64,000 bases of DNA from Chromera velia (taxonomy: Eukaryota; Sar; Chromeraceae): the NCBI GenBank assembly GCA_018398765.1, contig JAHBMJ010004650.1, forward strand, positions 93,157-157,156, in the 5' to 3' direction. Positions within the stretch are counted from its first letter, which is position 1; the number at the start of each line of letters is the position of its first letter. Under the pieces are notes generated by a model. That model saw nothing but the letters and a program-made list of their open reading frames with translations, was not told where the DNA came from and searched no databases. The position numbers and the translations under genes were made by a program. Shown here piece after piece: positions 1 through 12,631 of this stretch.

Positions 1-669
1 TGTAAAGACAAAAGTCTGGCCTGTGCCATAATACTTCTTTTCACTCCGCAAAGATTCGGGAATGAAAGTCCCAAACACCACCCTGTTCATGTCCTGCACA
101 ACCATCAGCAATGGACCTGCATTGTGACACCGACGAAACAGATTATGAATCGAAATCCCGTGCTTCTTCGTGCAGAAAACAAGGTTCCACTGTCGGTAGG
201 AGAGACTGCTGGGTAGAAACTTCACAATCTCTTCCTGCATCTGACGGGTGATAAATGTGGCGGCGCCATCGGGGACTACGATGTGCTCGAAGGGATCTGG
301 TTTGGGGGGAAGGGGAGGGGGTGGGGGTGCAGAGGCCGCCGAGCCATCCGACGACCTCCTTAATAGTAACACTGCAGGTGAGCCCATCCCCATCCCCCCA
401 TGACCGTGGTCGTCATGCCCTCGGCCGTGATGGTGATGGCTGCTGCTGTTGCTTCGTTGCCTTTGGAGCTCATCGTCAGGAGGTTCAGTCTGAACTGGTC
501 CTGAGGCCACATAACGAGGAACGGTTTCGTCATTATCATACAAACTCCCCTCGTCGTCTTGAGAGTCATCTAAGCTGAAGGGATCGGGCATTCCAGGTAG
601 GCGTTCGTGCCCTTCATCACTGCGGGGACTGCCACTCCCCAGAATTGCTCGTAGGATGTACCTGGCCAT
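1..669 (-). CDS. TLDc-domain protein, OXR1-like (3' end beyond window)
   Basis: An open frame runs on the minus strand from an ATG at 669 off the left edge, giving 223 residues. Residues 1-125 are low complexity: acidic and Ser-rich, with a His/Gly/Asp patch near 60-80 and a Pro run near 115. From about residue 148 the sequence reads as a TLDc domain. It has a leucine/proline lead-in, then W161-N-L-V-F, a K-K-H-G-I-S-I motif, L-L-M-V-V-Q-D, V-V-F-G-T-F, and Y-Y-G-T-G-Q-T-F-V-F-T just before the edge. This spacing matches the OXR1/NCOA7 type. TLDc proteins are linked in other eukaryotes to oxidation resistance and to control of the V-ATPase; that role here is inference. The start was chosen because an in-frame stop lies just upstream. 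The gene is head to head with the F-box gene at 1207. The last part of the TLDc domain is missing only because the window ends. Confidence 0.8.
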   Translation of the reverse strand, partial: MARYILRAILGSGSPRSDEGHERLPGMPDPFSLDDSQDDEGSLYDNDETVPRYVASGPVQTEPPDDELQRQRSNSSSHHHHGRGHDDHGHGGMGMGSPAVLLLRRSSDGSAASAPPPPPLPPKPDPFEHIVVPDGAATFITRQMQEEIVKFLPSSLSYRQWNLVFCTKKHGISIHNLFRRCHNAGPLLMVVQDMNRVVFGTFIPESLRSEKKYYGTGQTFVFT

Positions 670-1206
670 CGCGACTGATCAGATGATCTCTCTGCCGCAG
701 CCACAAGAAACCCCAACCTTCCCCCTGATCAAACTGTGGTGCTCTGCGCTTAGGAGGAATGCATCCTTCTGCGTCCAAACTGAGTAAGCTGAGAGACGCA
801 ATTGTAGAAGGAACCAACCACTTCTGAAGATCCAAGTCACTGTACGCATCGATCGCCTAAATTGGAGCAGCTGTATAGGTCGGAATGGCTCCGACCGATT
901 TTCAGAGCCATCTGAGGAAACTCAAGCGCCTGCGCAAAATTTTGTGGCTCGCGGGGTCGCGCGCGTGCGCGCGCGCGAGATGATCGAATATAGGTCATGC
1001 AGTCTGATTGCATGACTGACCTTAATTGCATGGTATATAACACTGCCGCAACAGTAAATCTGTTGCGTTCAACGTGTTGATCCGTTTCCCGCTGTCTTGG
1101 GCCCTTGGCCCGCATCTCCAACCCAAACAGTGGGTGCCCGATCGTTTTCTCAGTACTACACTACCACAGCAGTTCATACCTCTACAGCCTACCAGGGAAA
1201 GTAACC
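670..1206. promoter_or_regulatory. Divergent intergenic region between TLDc and F-box genes
   Basis: This 537-bp gap separates two head-to-head starts and must hold both promoters. A CG-alternating tract (CGCGCGTGCGCGCGCG-like) lies near 955-976. An in-frame upstream extension of the F-box frame exists from about 1105 but has no ATG before 1207. No TATA box is claimed. Confidence 0.45.
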
Positions 1207-2960
1207 ATGTTTAGCCCGATGCAACCTGACGTAGACGGTCAGCTCCCCTTTGATATCAGGGATCTTCTCTACAGCCCCCCTGTCGCGAGGTACAACTCAC
1301 AGTCCCCAGGATGGCGCGGGCGAGGAGACGCCACTGATTCTTCTTCCAAATCGAAAATCATGGAGAAGTACCATGAGCAGTTCCACCAGGCAGAGACTCA
1401 GAAGGAGCGACTGAAGGCGCAAAGAGCGTTGTCTCGATGTCCGACTGTCGTCTTGCAATGGCTTGGTGTTGCATGCGCCACAGAGGAGGAGGACGAGGGA
1501 AAAGCAAGCAATTCTGCAGTCTCCTCATCAGAGGCAAAGAAAAGAGCTCGCGCAGTTGTTCTCCACCTGCTTCGAAAGTCCATTGCCAGTTGCCAACAGC
1601 CCCCCTCGGTTGTGTTGGACATCCTCCCTCCTGAAGTGATGGAGACGCTCACAGTCAAACGGCAACTGTGCGGGCTCCCCCTCGGTGTGTTCCGGAAGCT
1701 GCTGTCATTCCTTCCATTCAGCTCCTTCAAAACGCTCAAAGTTTGCTCCGTCTCGTGGAGTGAGGTTCTCGACCCCCCCAAAGACGTTTTCAAGGTCAGT
1801 CAAACAGGAAGCGCGTCAGTCAGCAAGTCGCGATGATGTATTGAAAGGACCACAAGAAGTTTAGACTGAAAGCCTCGCATCCTTTATCCCTGCCTCCCCC
1901 CTCTTCGCCCCTCCGGCCCCCCTCTGGTCTCCGCTGTCTGCCTATCGACTTCCAGAATGAGAAAGTTTCTTCGTTTGCCGCTGTCCTCAAGTTTGTCTAA
2001 TGAACGCTTGACTTTGTGTCTCTGTGCTGCAGACGCTGTTCATGGATGATGCCCTCTCACGGTCACTTTCCGACTTTGAGTTCGAACAGCTCCTCCACGT
2101 CTCCACTGGGGTCTCCGAGTTCTTCTCCTCCATCTCTGCTCCTCCCAGAACACACACACCCAAGTTCCGAACCACCCGGATGGGAACCATCGTGGAGGCC
2201 AGGGAAAAGAAAGCGGGGGGTCAGGGCGCAGTAGAGATTGACCGTCGGCAGCTGACAGCCTCATTCATTATCCGGTCAGTCACTCTCAGTCGGGAAGGAA
2301 GAATCGATTGGTCGGTCATTCAAACGTACGTCTCACTAGAGTTCTCTCTCGTTCATATCTGCGGATGCCTCTCGGTGGGGCACTTTCAGCCTGCCTGTCG
2401 CTTCTTGCGCGAGCTGCGCTACTCCAGTGTCGATATATCCCCGTCTCTTGTCTTGTCTTGTCTTTGCAGAGTATCGTTGCATCAATGAAGCCTCGTGAGC
2501 GTGTTTTCCTTCCTTCCTTCCATCCTTCCTTCCTTCCTTCCTTCCTTCCTTCTTTGCAGACAAGCCTCGGTTCTGGAGGTTCTCAACCAGAAGGGAAGCA
2601 GGTGGGTGGGAGAGAACGTCTGCCCGCTCAAACGGAATTTCTGCTTCCCTCTATCCAGCACTATCTGTTTGTCTTGATGGGAGAAGGGCGGCGAATGTGG
2701 TTGGGTGTCCGAGAGGGGAAAGAAGAAAAACTCTCGAGCTGACCAAGGACATCAATAAGATTCACATATGAACATAGATAGAGAGACAGACGCACGGACA
2801 CTCACTGGCTGTCACAGTGTCGACGTCCAGCTACCTGTCCGCCTTGCTTGTGAATGCCTCACTTGCATATGGATGCATAATGGGAATAGATATGTGCAAA
2901 TGCCCGCCTACCATTTTGGGGTTCCGATGTGATTGATTGATTGGATTTGATTGAATAGAG

Positions 2961-3011
<51 letters not shown>

Positions 3012-3468
3012 AGGACATTCGCCTCCTTCTTGGAGGAATACTTCGAGGAGAGCCTCGGGAGTGTCCTGTGAGTCTCTATCTCTCTCTCTTTTTCAGTCTA
3101 TTTTTTTGCCAGTTTATTGTACTTCTTTCTCCGTAGGGCTGCTCGTGGGTCTGTCTCTCTTAATGTATTCTGCCACTGTGTGATATGTTTGTGTTTATGC
3201 CTGCTATGCCTGTTTGTCTGTCCGTCTGTCTGTGCAAGATTGCGTCGGAAAGACAGACTCAGAAATAGTCCAAAACACACAAAGACAGAAGAAGAAGACC
3301 AGAAGGATGTTTTGTCTCGAAGCGCCTCAAATGCTTCGCTCTTTGACTCTCTTGTTTGTGCCCCCGCTTCCTGCAGAAACCAATCTGGCACGACTCGTCC
3401 TGGCGGGTGGGTGAAAGCTGCAGGATAAAGAAAGTCACTGCACACACACACACACATAGACACACACA

Positions 3469-3510
<42 letters not shown>

Positions 3511-6500
3511 AGATGAGGATTTTTTCTTTGAAAAAGCGCTGTAAAAATCATTCGAGCAAATTTGCCATGCAGCCAAGTATTGCCATGCTATGAGAGCCGC
3601 CTAGTATTCCTTTTCCATTCACATGCACGTTCTCTTGGCCATCCCGAGTTAGTGATCGGACAGGACAGCATTCCCCCTCATGATCGATCGTCCGTCTGTT
3701 TACGCAATTAATTCTGCAGCACCCATCGCATCTGGCCCCCTGCTCCGGGTCAGGACCCCTGGGCAGTCGCTGCCTATCTGGAGAACCTCTCTGACAACTT
3801 GAATGCTGGAAAGTCAGTCATCGATTCACGCAGAGAATAATCCATCCACCTACACAGCCAGGCAGCGAGCCAGTAGAGCGTGCGACTTCAATTGACTGGC
3901 GTGCCCACAAGATAGTCCTTCTCTCTCTTTTTAAATCCTCCGAGCAAGGCGCACTTGGACAGCTGGGAGTTGGAATGGAAAAAACGTTGGCAGAAAACCA
4001 GGAGGCGATCTGAGAAAGGGAGAAAGGAAAATTAAGGAGAAGGATCCAACGAACGAAGCAAGGATCGACTTCATCGAAAAAGGGAGAGAGGAACCAAGGG
4101 AAAAAACTAGAAAGGAGATTAAAAAATTGCTAAACGGCAAGCTGAAGGAGTCGAGAAAAAAACCAAACAAGAAGACAAACAGAATGAAAGCGACAGGCGG
4201 TTCCAATTCAGCATTTCCACATTCTCCTTTCTCGCACCTCATCCTGCAGCATGTGTTTCACCTTAGACGACCACCCTCCTCTAGGAATCGGCGCGGAGTT
4301 TCTCTGGGGTGCCCTCGGAGCTCTTCCCTCCCCTCCCGACCTGCCTGTCTCCGGAGGCCCCCCCCCACCTCTTGTAGGGAGTAGCACAGGAAAGGGGGGC
4401 AAAGATCAGAGCATCAGCCCGAGCAGAGACAAGAAGGAGAAACAGAGAAGGGGGGAACGCCGCGGGAGTCTGGGAGAGAGTACGGGGGATGAGGGAAAAG
4501 AAAAAGACAAGCCCTGCCCCCCTCTCCTTCTCCCACCATTTTCTCGTCAACCTCCGCCGTCTCCCCTCGTTTTCAGGCGTCTACGAGAGCTCTACCTTCC
4601 TGCGGATGCTGTAGCCGCCCTCGGGAGAATTTGCTTCCGAAGTCGAACTCTAGAGACCGACCAGACACCTTCATCATCCGCCAACGGGAGTGGTCGCACA
4701 AGTACAACAGTGGGGGGGGGAGGATGGGAGACCTCCTATTCTCCTTCCAGTGCCTCCCGTGCATCTCACTCTGTTTCGTCCCCTTCTCAAAGGAACGTCT
4801 CCTCTTCATCCTCTTCCTCTTCCTCATCATCGTCTTCTTCTGCATTCTCTCCCTCCACCTCGCCCACAAGGGTGCAACGAAGAGAGTCCACTTGCAAAGG
4901 GGGGGGCCTTTTGGTCTTCCAAGCATTGCGACTTCTTGACATTTCCTCCGCCGACTTCTCTGGCAAGACCCACTCATTTCTTGAGGTCATCGATCTCATC
5001 GCAAGCTGTCCCAAGCTGAGAGACTTGAGAAGCGACATGAGGTGGGCCTCCTCGTCCTCCGATAAGTGCAGAGCAAAGGTAGAAGAGGCGGCAGAGCACT
5101 TGAAACTACTCTCGTCGTTCACCGTGAAGAAGAGCTTCAACTACGTGGGACACCAGATGCCTCAGAGAGACGACCGATGGTGGGGACAGTGGGAGATTCT
5201 CCTCTGCTTTCTTGGGGCCTGCACTGGCTTGAAGGTGAGTGCCTTGGTGTCTTTTTCCAATCTTACAGTATGAAGATTTTCAAAGAAACAGGAGATATCG
5301 TGATTGGGTAAAAGTGTCTAAGGAACGGAACAAGCCATGTCGATCTGCTTTGTTTGCCACATCTTTATGTGATGGAGCCCCTCTTTATCCACATTTGCTT
5401 TGCCTTCTCGCACTCGCATATTCCTGACGTGTTGCCTGCCCCCCTGTATTTCGAGCCACCCTTCTCTTTCAACTTGTTCGGCTCTCTATTGGTCCCAGAA
5501 AAAGCGCTCTGCGTTTGTTGTTTCAGTCTCCGCTTTTGATTGTTGGCTCTGTGCGGCTTCCCCTCCCTTGTTTCTTTTCGTTTGTGCGTGCCATAGCCCT
5601 CTTATGAGGGACAGACGTTGAGAGAACTTCCTTCACTTTTTCTTTCTTTCTCTATGCGTGCAGAATCTAGGATTGGGAACTGGTTCCAACCCAGCGTTGC
5701 GCATCTCCCTGGCCTCTTGTCTCCTCCGGTGCGATGCAACCCTCCTTCTGGGAACCCGCAAGCTCACCCACCACCACTTGCTCCACGTGCCCCCCCCTCC
5801 CCACCTCGAAACCGCATCGCCCGATGAGGCCTCCGAGACGGGCAGTGAGGGGATCAACATCTCCCCAGATCTTCTCCTCGAAAGACTCGAAATCCCCGTC
5901 CTGACATGCCAGAAGGAGACAGACTACCTCCTCCTCTGCAGTCTGGATGCTGCCGTGTCTGCTGCTGAGGAACGTCTTGGTCGTCGGATCGCTGTGAGGG
6001 CAGAGAAGGTCGCATTCCTCTGCAATGACATGAAAGCGTCCGAAGCCAGAAACGCCCCCCGCGTGCGTCGGATGCTTCGAAGACTAGCATCCCCTGACAC
6101 CCCTACCAGCAGACAGATACCCAAATCCCGTCCCCATCCCCCATCTCATGCCGAAAGCCGACACCCCTCAAAACCCGGAGACAGGGACAAAAGCCCCGGA
6201 GGAGCCTCAGGAAGGCACGAGGACCACCCCCCTATCTCAATGCATCAATGGGGTCTGAGCCATTCCGACCAAATCCTCCCAGAGGCCCTCATGGGCGAAC
6301 CCTCCCACCCCGGGATTTCCAGCCTGGACGTCTTCACATGGCAAACTGACCACCAGCCCCCCACGGACAAATGTCCCGGGGGACCTCTAGCAGAGAACGA
6401 ATTGGCAGATTTGGCCCTTCCGATTCAACCCGCAGGTCAAAATGTGACTGAGGGGAATACCTGGTTAGACCATTTGAGAAGTTCAAGCAAGGCCCCCCTC

Positions 6501-6953
6501 ACACGCGCAGAGGCTGAGGAGGATTTGCTCCCTGTGCGTCTACAAGGTCGTATGAGTCTGGTTTGGATTTGTGGAGCAGAGGGGAGGGAGGGAGTACCTA
6601 CTTGGCTTATCCTAGATGCTCAGATTGACACCCTCGTTATTGGCTTGGGAGCTGCATCCATGAGGCAGATCCTGCAGGCAGAGGAATGGCTGGCAAATGC
6701 AACAGAATTGGGTCTTCTTCCCCTTCTAGAGAGCCCAGCATGTTCCTCTGGAAGAACCAGCAGCAGTCGATCGCAGAGGGAGAAAACCCGAGAGAAAAAA
6801 AAGAAGAACGGCGTTACGGTTACCACCAAAATCGGAAAAGCCGCAGCAGCAGCCAACGCCGAAACAGCAGCAAAGTCCGTTTTCACAGAAGAGGAAATGC
6901 TCCGTCTACTTTCGTTTCTTTCACGTCCTTCTCAGTCAAATGCAACCTCCTCA

Positions 6954-6988
<35 letters not shown>

Positions 6989-9253
6989 CTCCTCCTCCGC
7001 TTCTAGTCCCCCTGTCTCATCTGAAGCAAAAGGGAAAGACAGGAGAGATTCCCAGAGGCTTCACGTGGGAGAAGAGGAAAAGAAGATGCTTGGAGACCGA
7101 ATAGAGTGGGACCTAAACGGTGCCTCCAACCAAGAGGGGTTCTCCTCCTTCTCCCCTCTCGCAGCCCTCCCACACGAATTGAAGGGACCATTCGTAGGCA
7201 AGTTCGAGTTCTATGAGTACTCAACCGACACGCAGAGCTACAGACTGAATAAGACAGTCAAAGAATTTCAGCTCTTCGCTCTGCAGGATTTTGGAACAGC
7301 AACAGGCAGCCTAGGCGTAGATGCCTGTTTTCCATTTTCCGCTGCCCCCTACATCGTTGAGCTTCCAGATGTGCTTGTCGATGGGAAGGGAGAGAACCTG
7401 TCGGTGAGGAGACTGGACCTCGTGTCCGGTCTGCCCACTAGGGGGTCATTCGGCTGCAGCGCTGCCGATGAATCCTCCTGGCCCTCAGTCCTTCTTGTCT
7501 CCCTTCTCCAGAGAAACCCGAAATGGCTGTCCGGAGTCTCACACCTGATCACAGACGGTCTAGCCCCCTCTGCTGTGTTCGCTCTTCAGAAACTCTCAGG
7601 TCTCACAGACCTCTTCCTCACGAGAACGCTCTGGGCCGGCCCCCCAGTGTGTGCGCTGAACTGTTATCGACCTGCGTACATGAGCCAACCTCCCTGGGAA
7701 AGGTTTGGGAAGAGACCACGGTTGGATCCCACACCTCAACAGAAGGTCCGTCGAATGCTCTATTCCAGCCCTGTGTGTGCCTCTGTGTGTGCCTCTGTGT
7801 GTGTGTGTGTGTGTGTGTCCATGAGTGTGTTGTGCGTGTTTCGTGTCTGTGTCCCTTTTGTGTGTTGTATGGTTGTGTTTTTGCGTGCGACTTAAAACGC
7901 AATTCGTAGATATATTCATTGCTGCTCCATTTTATTGAAAACATTTGGCGTTTTTGATCATTCCTCGATTCTTTCACTGCCTTTCTCAAAAACGTGTCTA
8001 CCCATAGTACAGGGGTGGGGCAACCAATGGAGGTGAGTGAGTTGAAGGACCTTCATCATCCGACCTCTTCTCGCAAGCTGTTTTCGACTTTGTGCGTGCA
8101 GGCATCCATGGCTCTGTACTTGGTCAAGAGCTTGGAGGGGCGTCGGCTGACCATCAGAGCCTCCTCAGGAGGGGCGTTTGAACGCTGCCAGCGGTCTCTA
8201 CAGCAGCTTCTAGAGTTCAGCAAGAGGAGAAGGATGCAGGGATGGCGAATCTACATGACTGGCAAACAGCGTGACGCCTCAAAGTCGGAGCACTCCCAGG
8301 TGGTGGGCATTGCCGCTGTGCAGAAAGAAAAGGCAGAGAGAGAGGCTGACAGCGATTCCTCCAGTGAGGACGAGGAGGGCAGGAGCGACAGAAAGGGGAA
8401 GGAAGGGGAAAAGGCCTTGCTGAACAAACCAGTAGGAGGGCTGTCCATCATGGCGGGGAGGTATCGAAGTTCCCCCTCGGGCCGAAGCAAAGGATTGGAT
8501 ACCTCTGCAGTCACAGCCCCCCCTTCTGCTAAACCGACCATCTTCTTCGGACTAGCCGCTGAAGCTCCAGAGCGTTACAGAGGTTCTTCAGGGTATGGCT
8601 CTTCCCAAACGCACGCAGCCGACAACGTCCTGTGGCAATGGGACGGTCCAAGATGGGACTGGCTTCCCTTCGGCATTCACGAACAGATGGGTGGGCTGTT
8701 GGACCTCAATTTCCCTGTCGCCGCCATTGGCCCCAATGGGACGATGGTCCCTCCCACACAGCCCCTCGTTCCCCCCACAAGCGGAAATGGGCCCGTGTCG
8801 GGTCCTCCGAGTGGAGGCGAGGCACCCCCCAAGGGCCCTCCAAAGAGGCTCAAATGGGATTCTGTCCTCCGAGGGTGTTTTGGGAAGAGATCGAGACCCC
8901 AGTCGCTCCGCAACCGTCCCTTCCAGATGCCCCCGGTGCCCCCGATCGATACGAGTTGGAAGGGTCCTCTTGTTCAGGAGGACCCTCCTGGTGTGATGCC
9001 CCCGTGGGGGGAATTCTCGGACGGGAACGGAGCAGCCCTGTGGGGGGGGTCTGAGACTTATGGACAGGATGGGGGTGGGGGGTTTGGGTTCGCATCGGGG
9101 GATTATGATGATGATCTACCCGAAATAGGGGGGGTGGATGATATGCCTGAACTGACCGTTCCCCCTCCTGGAATGGGAATGCTGGATTCTTTGGGAGGGG
9201 GGGGAGGGGAGGATGAGGATGAGTGGGACGAAGAAGTGGAATGCGATAGGTAG
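1207..9253 (+). CDS. Large F-box protein with leucine-rich-repeat-like body, 1745 aa
   Basis: Eight exons are inferred: 1207-1794, 2033-2274, 2560-2601, 3014-3067, 3720-3812, 4250-5234, 5664-7745 and 8102-9253. They total 5238 nt with consistent phases at every junction. Residues 157-188 form an F-box (LP-x3-F-x-LL-x2-LP, ending VCSVSWSEVLD), which in known proteins binds Skp1 in SCF ubiquitin ligases. After it come leucine-rich segments spaced like FBXL repeats, for example LRELYLP, LRLLDIS and GLKNLGLG. These are interrupted by long Ser runs encoded by TCT/TCC repeats near 4796-4850 and 6945-7005. The last exon is Pro/Gly-rich and ends in an acidic stretch. The likely role is substrate recognition for ubiquitination; the substrate is unknown. 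Three introns carry microsatellites. The start is the first ATG in frame. Exon 3 (42 nt) and exon 4 (54 nt) are the least secure. Confidence 0.72.
2508..2553. repeat. (TTCC)n microsatellite in intron 2 of the F-box gene
   Basis: A run of TTCC units ends directly in a pyrimidine-rich TTCTTTGCAG acceptor for the next exon at 2560. The repeat therefore supplies the polypyrimidine tract. Confidence 0.9.
2959..3012. repeat. (TGCG)n microsatellite abutting a splice acceptor
   Basis: About thirteen TGCG units run without interruption into TGCAG, the inferred acceptor of the 54-nt exon at 3014-3067. There is no normal polypyrimidine tract. Confidence 0.85.
3440..3511. repeat. (CA)n followed by (GA)n in an F-box gene intron
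   Basis: A dinucleotide tract in the intron between the exons ending at 3067 and starting at 3720. It switches from CA to GA near 3486. Confidence 0.9.
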
Positions 9254-9640
9254 GGGGGAAAAGAAAGGAGCTAGAGGGGGAAAGGGAGGGATGGGAAAAG
9301 GAAATGGGTGCATGTGAGTCCCGTTGATGGTTTCCACTTCTTGTAAATGTTCATGGATTCGTTCGTGCAGTCAGTGTTCATTTCATGCTGTGTGATCCCA
9401 GTACCGGGCAACAGTAGTCAAATGCAGTGGAAAATCGATTCGGTTTCTTGTCAACTCTTGCACATCTTGATGCACGTGTCAGTCTCATTCTTCCTTGTAG
9501 TTGCTCCATCGTCGAATGATGCATGTCAGTGTCTAGGTCAGTGTTGGTTTGGCTTTCCAGTTTGGCTTTTCTTTGCGTGTTTACATCTTGTCTCTTTTCT
9601 CTTCTCTTCTTTAACAAATCTGCAAGTCAGCTTGCAGGTT
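9254..9640. other. 3' flank of the F-box gene
   Basis: Mixed sequence between the F-box stop codon and the A+T-rich island. No gene or clear poly(A) signal is recognised. Confidence 0.4.
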
Positions 9641-10440
9641 TATACTTTCACACGTTTCTCATGTCTACTGAAAAGTTATTTTGCTAATACTCCTAGTAAA
9701 TACTCGCAATTAACACAGACAATTTACTTGTTAGATCAACATATTGCATATCGATTTCTTAATACCCGGCCCACAATACACTAGGTTATCATTAGCACTA
9801 GACAGTGAATCTGATAAATTGTGATAATAATATATGAATCTGATTTTACATATTTCTACACCATGTACAGTAATGTTATTAATGTACTAGCCAATGTATA
9901 TTAATGTTATTAATGTACTAGCCAATGTATACATGTGTTGATTGATTCAATTTAATTGCTAGTTTGATTGATTGATGCATTAACATGTGTATAAAAGGCT
10001 AAGTAAAAAGATATGATTAGATAAATTAGCTAAATTTTGAGCTCGTATAAATTTACCTATAAATTTAGTTTAATTGATTGATTGATGAATGACACTGGTA
10101 TAGTCGCTACAGTAACTTTAAAGCTTTTAATTTAATGAGATAAACATGAGAAATATTTAATTTCTGCTAGAATTTATGAAATTATGATTATAAGTAAGAC
10201 CACACTGTCACCACAGTTACACTAGAGAACCCCGCTAGGAACCCTGAGGAGAGACCTAAGAGCTAGCTCACCTTTGAATCTTTTAGCAAACCTTACATTA
10301 AATTTAGCTAGATATTTAGTCTTTAATAATACATCCCGGGTCTGACTTAGTACATCAAATGTCAAATGTTTGTAGAAATGTTTATACATTGTCATTGTAG
10401 CATTGAGTTTGAAGTTCTGATTGAATACAATCAAATCAAA
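9641..10440. other. A+T-rich island 1, at a convergent gene junction
   Basis: Base composition drops abruptly to strongly A+T-rich and returns to normal near 10441. It contains a 31-bp direct duplication at 9871-9931 and several TGATTGATTGA-type words. It lies between the 3' ends of the F-box gene (+) and the Pro/Gly-rich gene (-). An open frame of 106 codons on the minus strand (10222-10542) overlaps its right edge. That frame has a plausible amino-acid mix but matches no family I know. Confidence 0.6.
9871..9931. repeat. 31-bp tandem duplication in A+T island 1
   Basis: The unit TAATGTTATTAATGTACTAG plus eleven further bases occurs twice in direct succession, nearly identical. Confidence 0.85.
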
Positions 10441-12593
10441 CTGTGATTCAAACATGGTCACTAGCGGTCTCAATGACCCAAGAAGGGGCTTCTTTCTATC
10501 ACGGTAGTGGGCACGCAGGAAGCGGCTCAACAGAAGCCCCACCTAGAGCCCCACCCGCTTGCAAGACCCTCTCGCTTGAAGAGTCTGTCGCGAACTCTCT
10601 TATCTTCTCCCTCTCCCACCTACCCCACCGATTCTGGCACCGAATGCGTTTTGTGGGAAGGTGACGCAAATGTATCCATCGGTACTTCAAAAGAAGGAAG
10701 CCGAATTCGTCCAGATTTATCCAGATTAAACATGCAAACCTCATGAAGGTTAATATGTTTTGTCCCTGCCATTCGTCGATTTTTTCGTTCTCCTTTTGGT
10801 TTCACTTTCTTTCCTCTTGAATTTCGCTGGACGGAGAGAAAAGACCCCCTCTCTCTCGGACGCGTTCACTCCGTCCTTCTCCTTTCCTCTTCAGTCTAGC
10901 TCTAGTTTTCATAAGTGACGCTTCACGTACCATCTGTATCAGCGAATTCAATTCCATCAGATCCAATGATGGTTCTACAAAAAATCAGCGCCTCATATGC
11001 AGAGAACGCCAACGGAGACCGGGACCAAATCTCTTTCCGCCTTCCTCCCCTTCTCTCTTGCTTGTTTGCTGATCCGTTCAGCACGTTGGTCTGAGAAACC
11101 GATATGCAGCACGCACACACAACTGCTGCACAAAGTGACGGCAGCAGAGAGAGAGCACGCCGAGAAACCATCCGCAACTCAAATCGAATCAAGCAACAAC
11201 AAAAGAGACACAGCACAACGTTCACCTGTACAGGTTCAGGAAAGGACAGGAAAGGAAGAACAGACGGAACATGGAGGGGCCCCTTCAAACAAATCCCCCC
11301 CGCCCATAACTCCTGAACGTTCACACATGCAGTCACGGATCCACCTAATGAACATGAAACACAACCATGGAAGAGTGCAGATGCAACGGATTCGTGCAGA
11401 CACACAAGAAGAGTTTCGAGTCCCATTCAATGAATTGCTCCGGTCCATGGATGCATAATTGAACGAAGCCTTGGGTCAATACGGTCAAGTCGAGTGTTTA
11501 ATTCATCGCATCTACTCGCATGGACAAAGAAAGGCTGTTGAGAGCTCATCGGCCCCCATGCAGCTGCCTAACTCGTCTCTCCTTGATACTCTCCCTCCTT
11601 GCAGGCATTTCCTTTCGTCCTTGCACTCCGTTTAGATTGAACGGAGAGAGGTCAATCAAAGAGAGAAATGCGGTGAACGCAAAAAGACAGAAATACGAAC
11701 ATATGTAGAAAGCGAGGCAATATGCCCGGACTCTGCATTCAACAGGCAGGACGCTGCGTGCAAAAACAGCTAGAGAAAAAGGGAGGGAGAAAAAGGAGGG
11801 GGAGAGGGGCGGGAGGTAGAGACTCCCTCCCGCTCTTGGATCGAAGTACCCGTGCAGCCATTCCATTTTCGGGAGGCGAGAGAGAGCAAGACGGCGGGGA
11901 GAGAAGTGAGACAGACAGCAGCAGAGAGTCCAAAGCAGCAGAGCAGCAAAAAGAGACTGGGGAGAGACAGGAACAGATGCATGGAAGCACGCAGGATGCA
12001 TGTAGACACATTAAATTATCAGGACCTCTCCCTTCCTTTCCATGCATGCGCTTCTCCTTGCATGTGCCCTTTCTTTTCTCGTCTAATCCAAACAGGCAGA
12101 CACGCAGAAGCTCTCGACTTAATTTCTCCTGACAAACACCACGTCAGGAGTGCGTGCTTTCGTAAATTGTCTGCCGGCCTGAGTGCCGGTCGGCCAAGAG
12201 GAAAAACAGTCTGGCTAGATGAGGACTCATCGATCGACAGAGAGAGCGAGAGAGAGACCCACCTCTTCCCTTCCCGTCTCCTTTAGCTGACGTTCGCTGT
12301 TTCAAGTCTGCTAGAAAAATGGAGGTAGGAAGAATGGAAACAAAAAGGCTGTGCGCGGACACAGATAGGAAACCTGAGGGGAGGAACCCCTTCACGCACC
12401 AGACAGAATAGAGACCACGACCGTTGTAGAGACTCTTTCACTCTCTCTCAAACGTCCTGTCTCCCTCTGTTTCCCTCCTCCTGCGTCTGTTTACGTGTCT
12501 ATGTCTGAATTCTTAGAATAATCCTCCCGCGCTTGGACACGCGCGTGTGCGTAAAAGAGCGAGAATGACAGAAAGAAAGAAAGAAAGAATGAC

Positions 12594-12631
<38 letters not shown>

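Noticed and set aside
3372-3407. Extra exon in the F-box gene after a TGCAG acceptor
   Set aside because: Skipping it keeps the phase into the next exon; including it was not needed and adds no recognisable sequence.
8007-8031. 25-nt micro-exon in the F-box gene
   Set aside because: It would shift the frame, whereas joining 7745 directly to 8102 is in phase.
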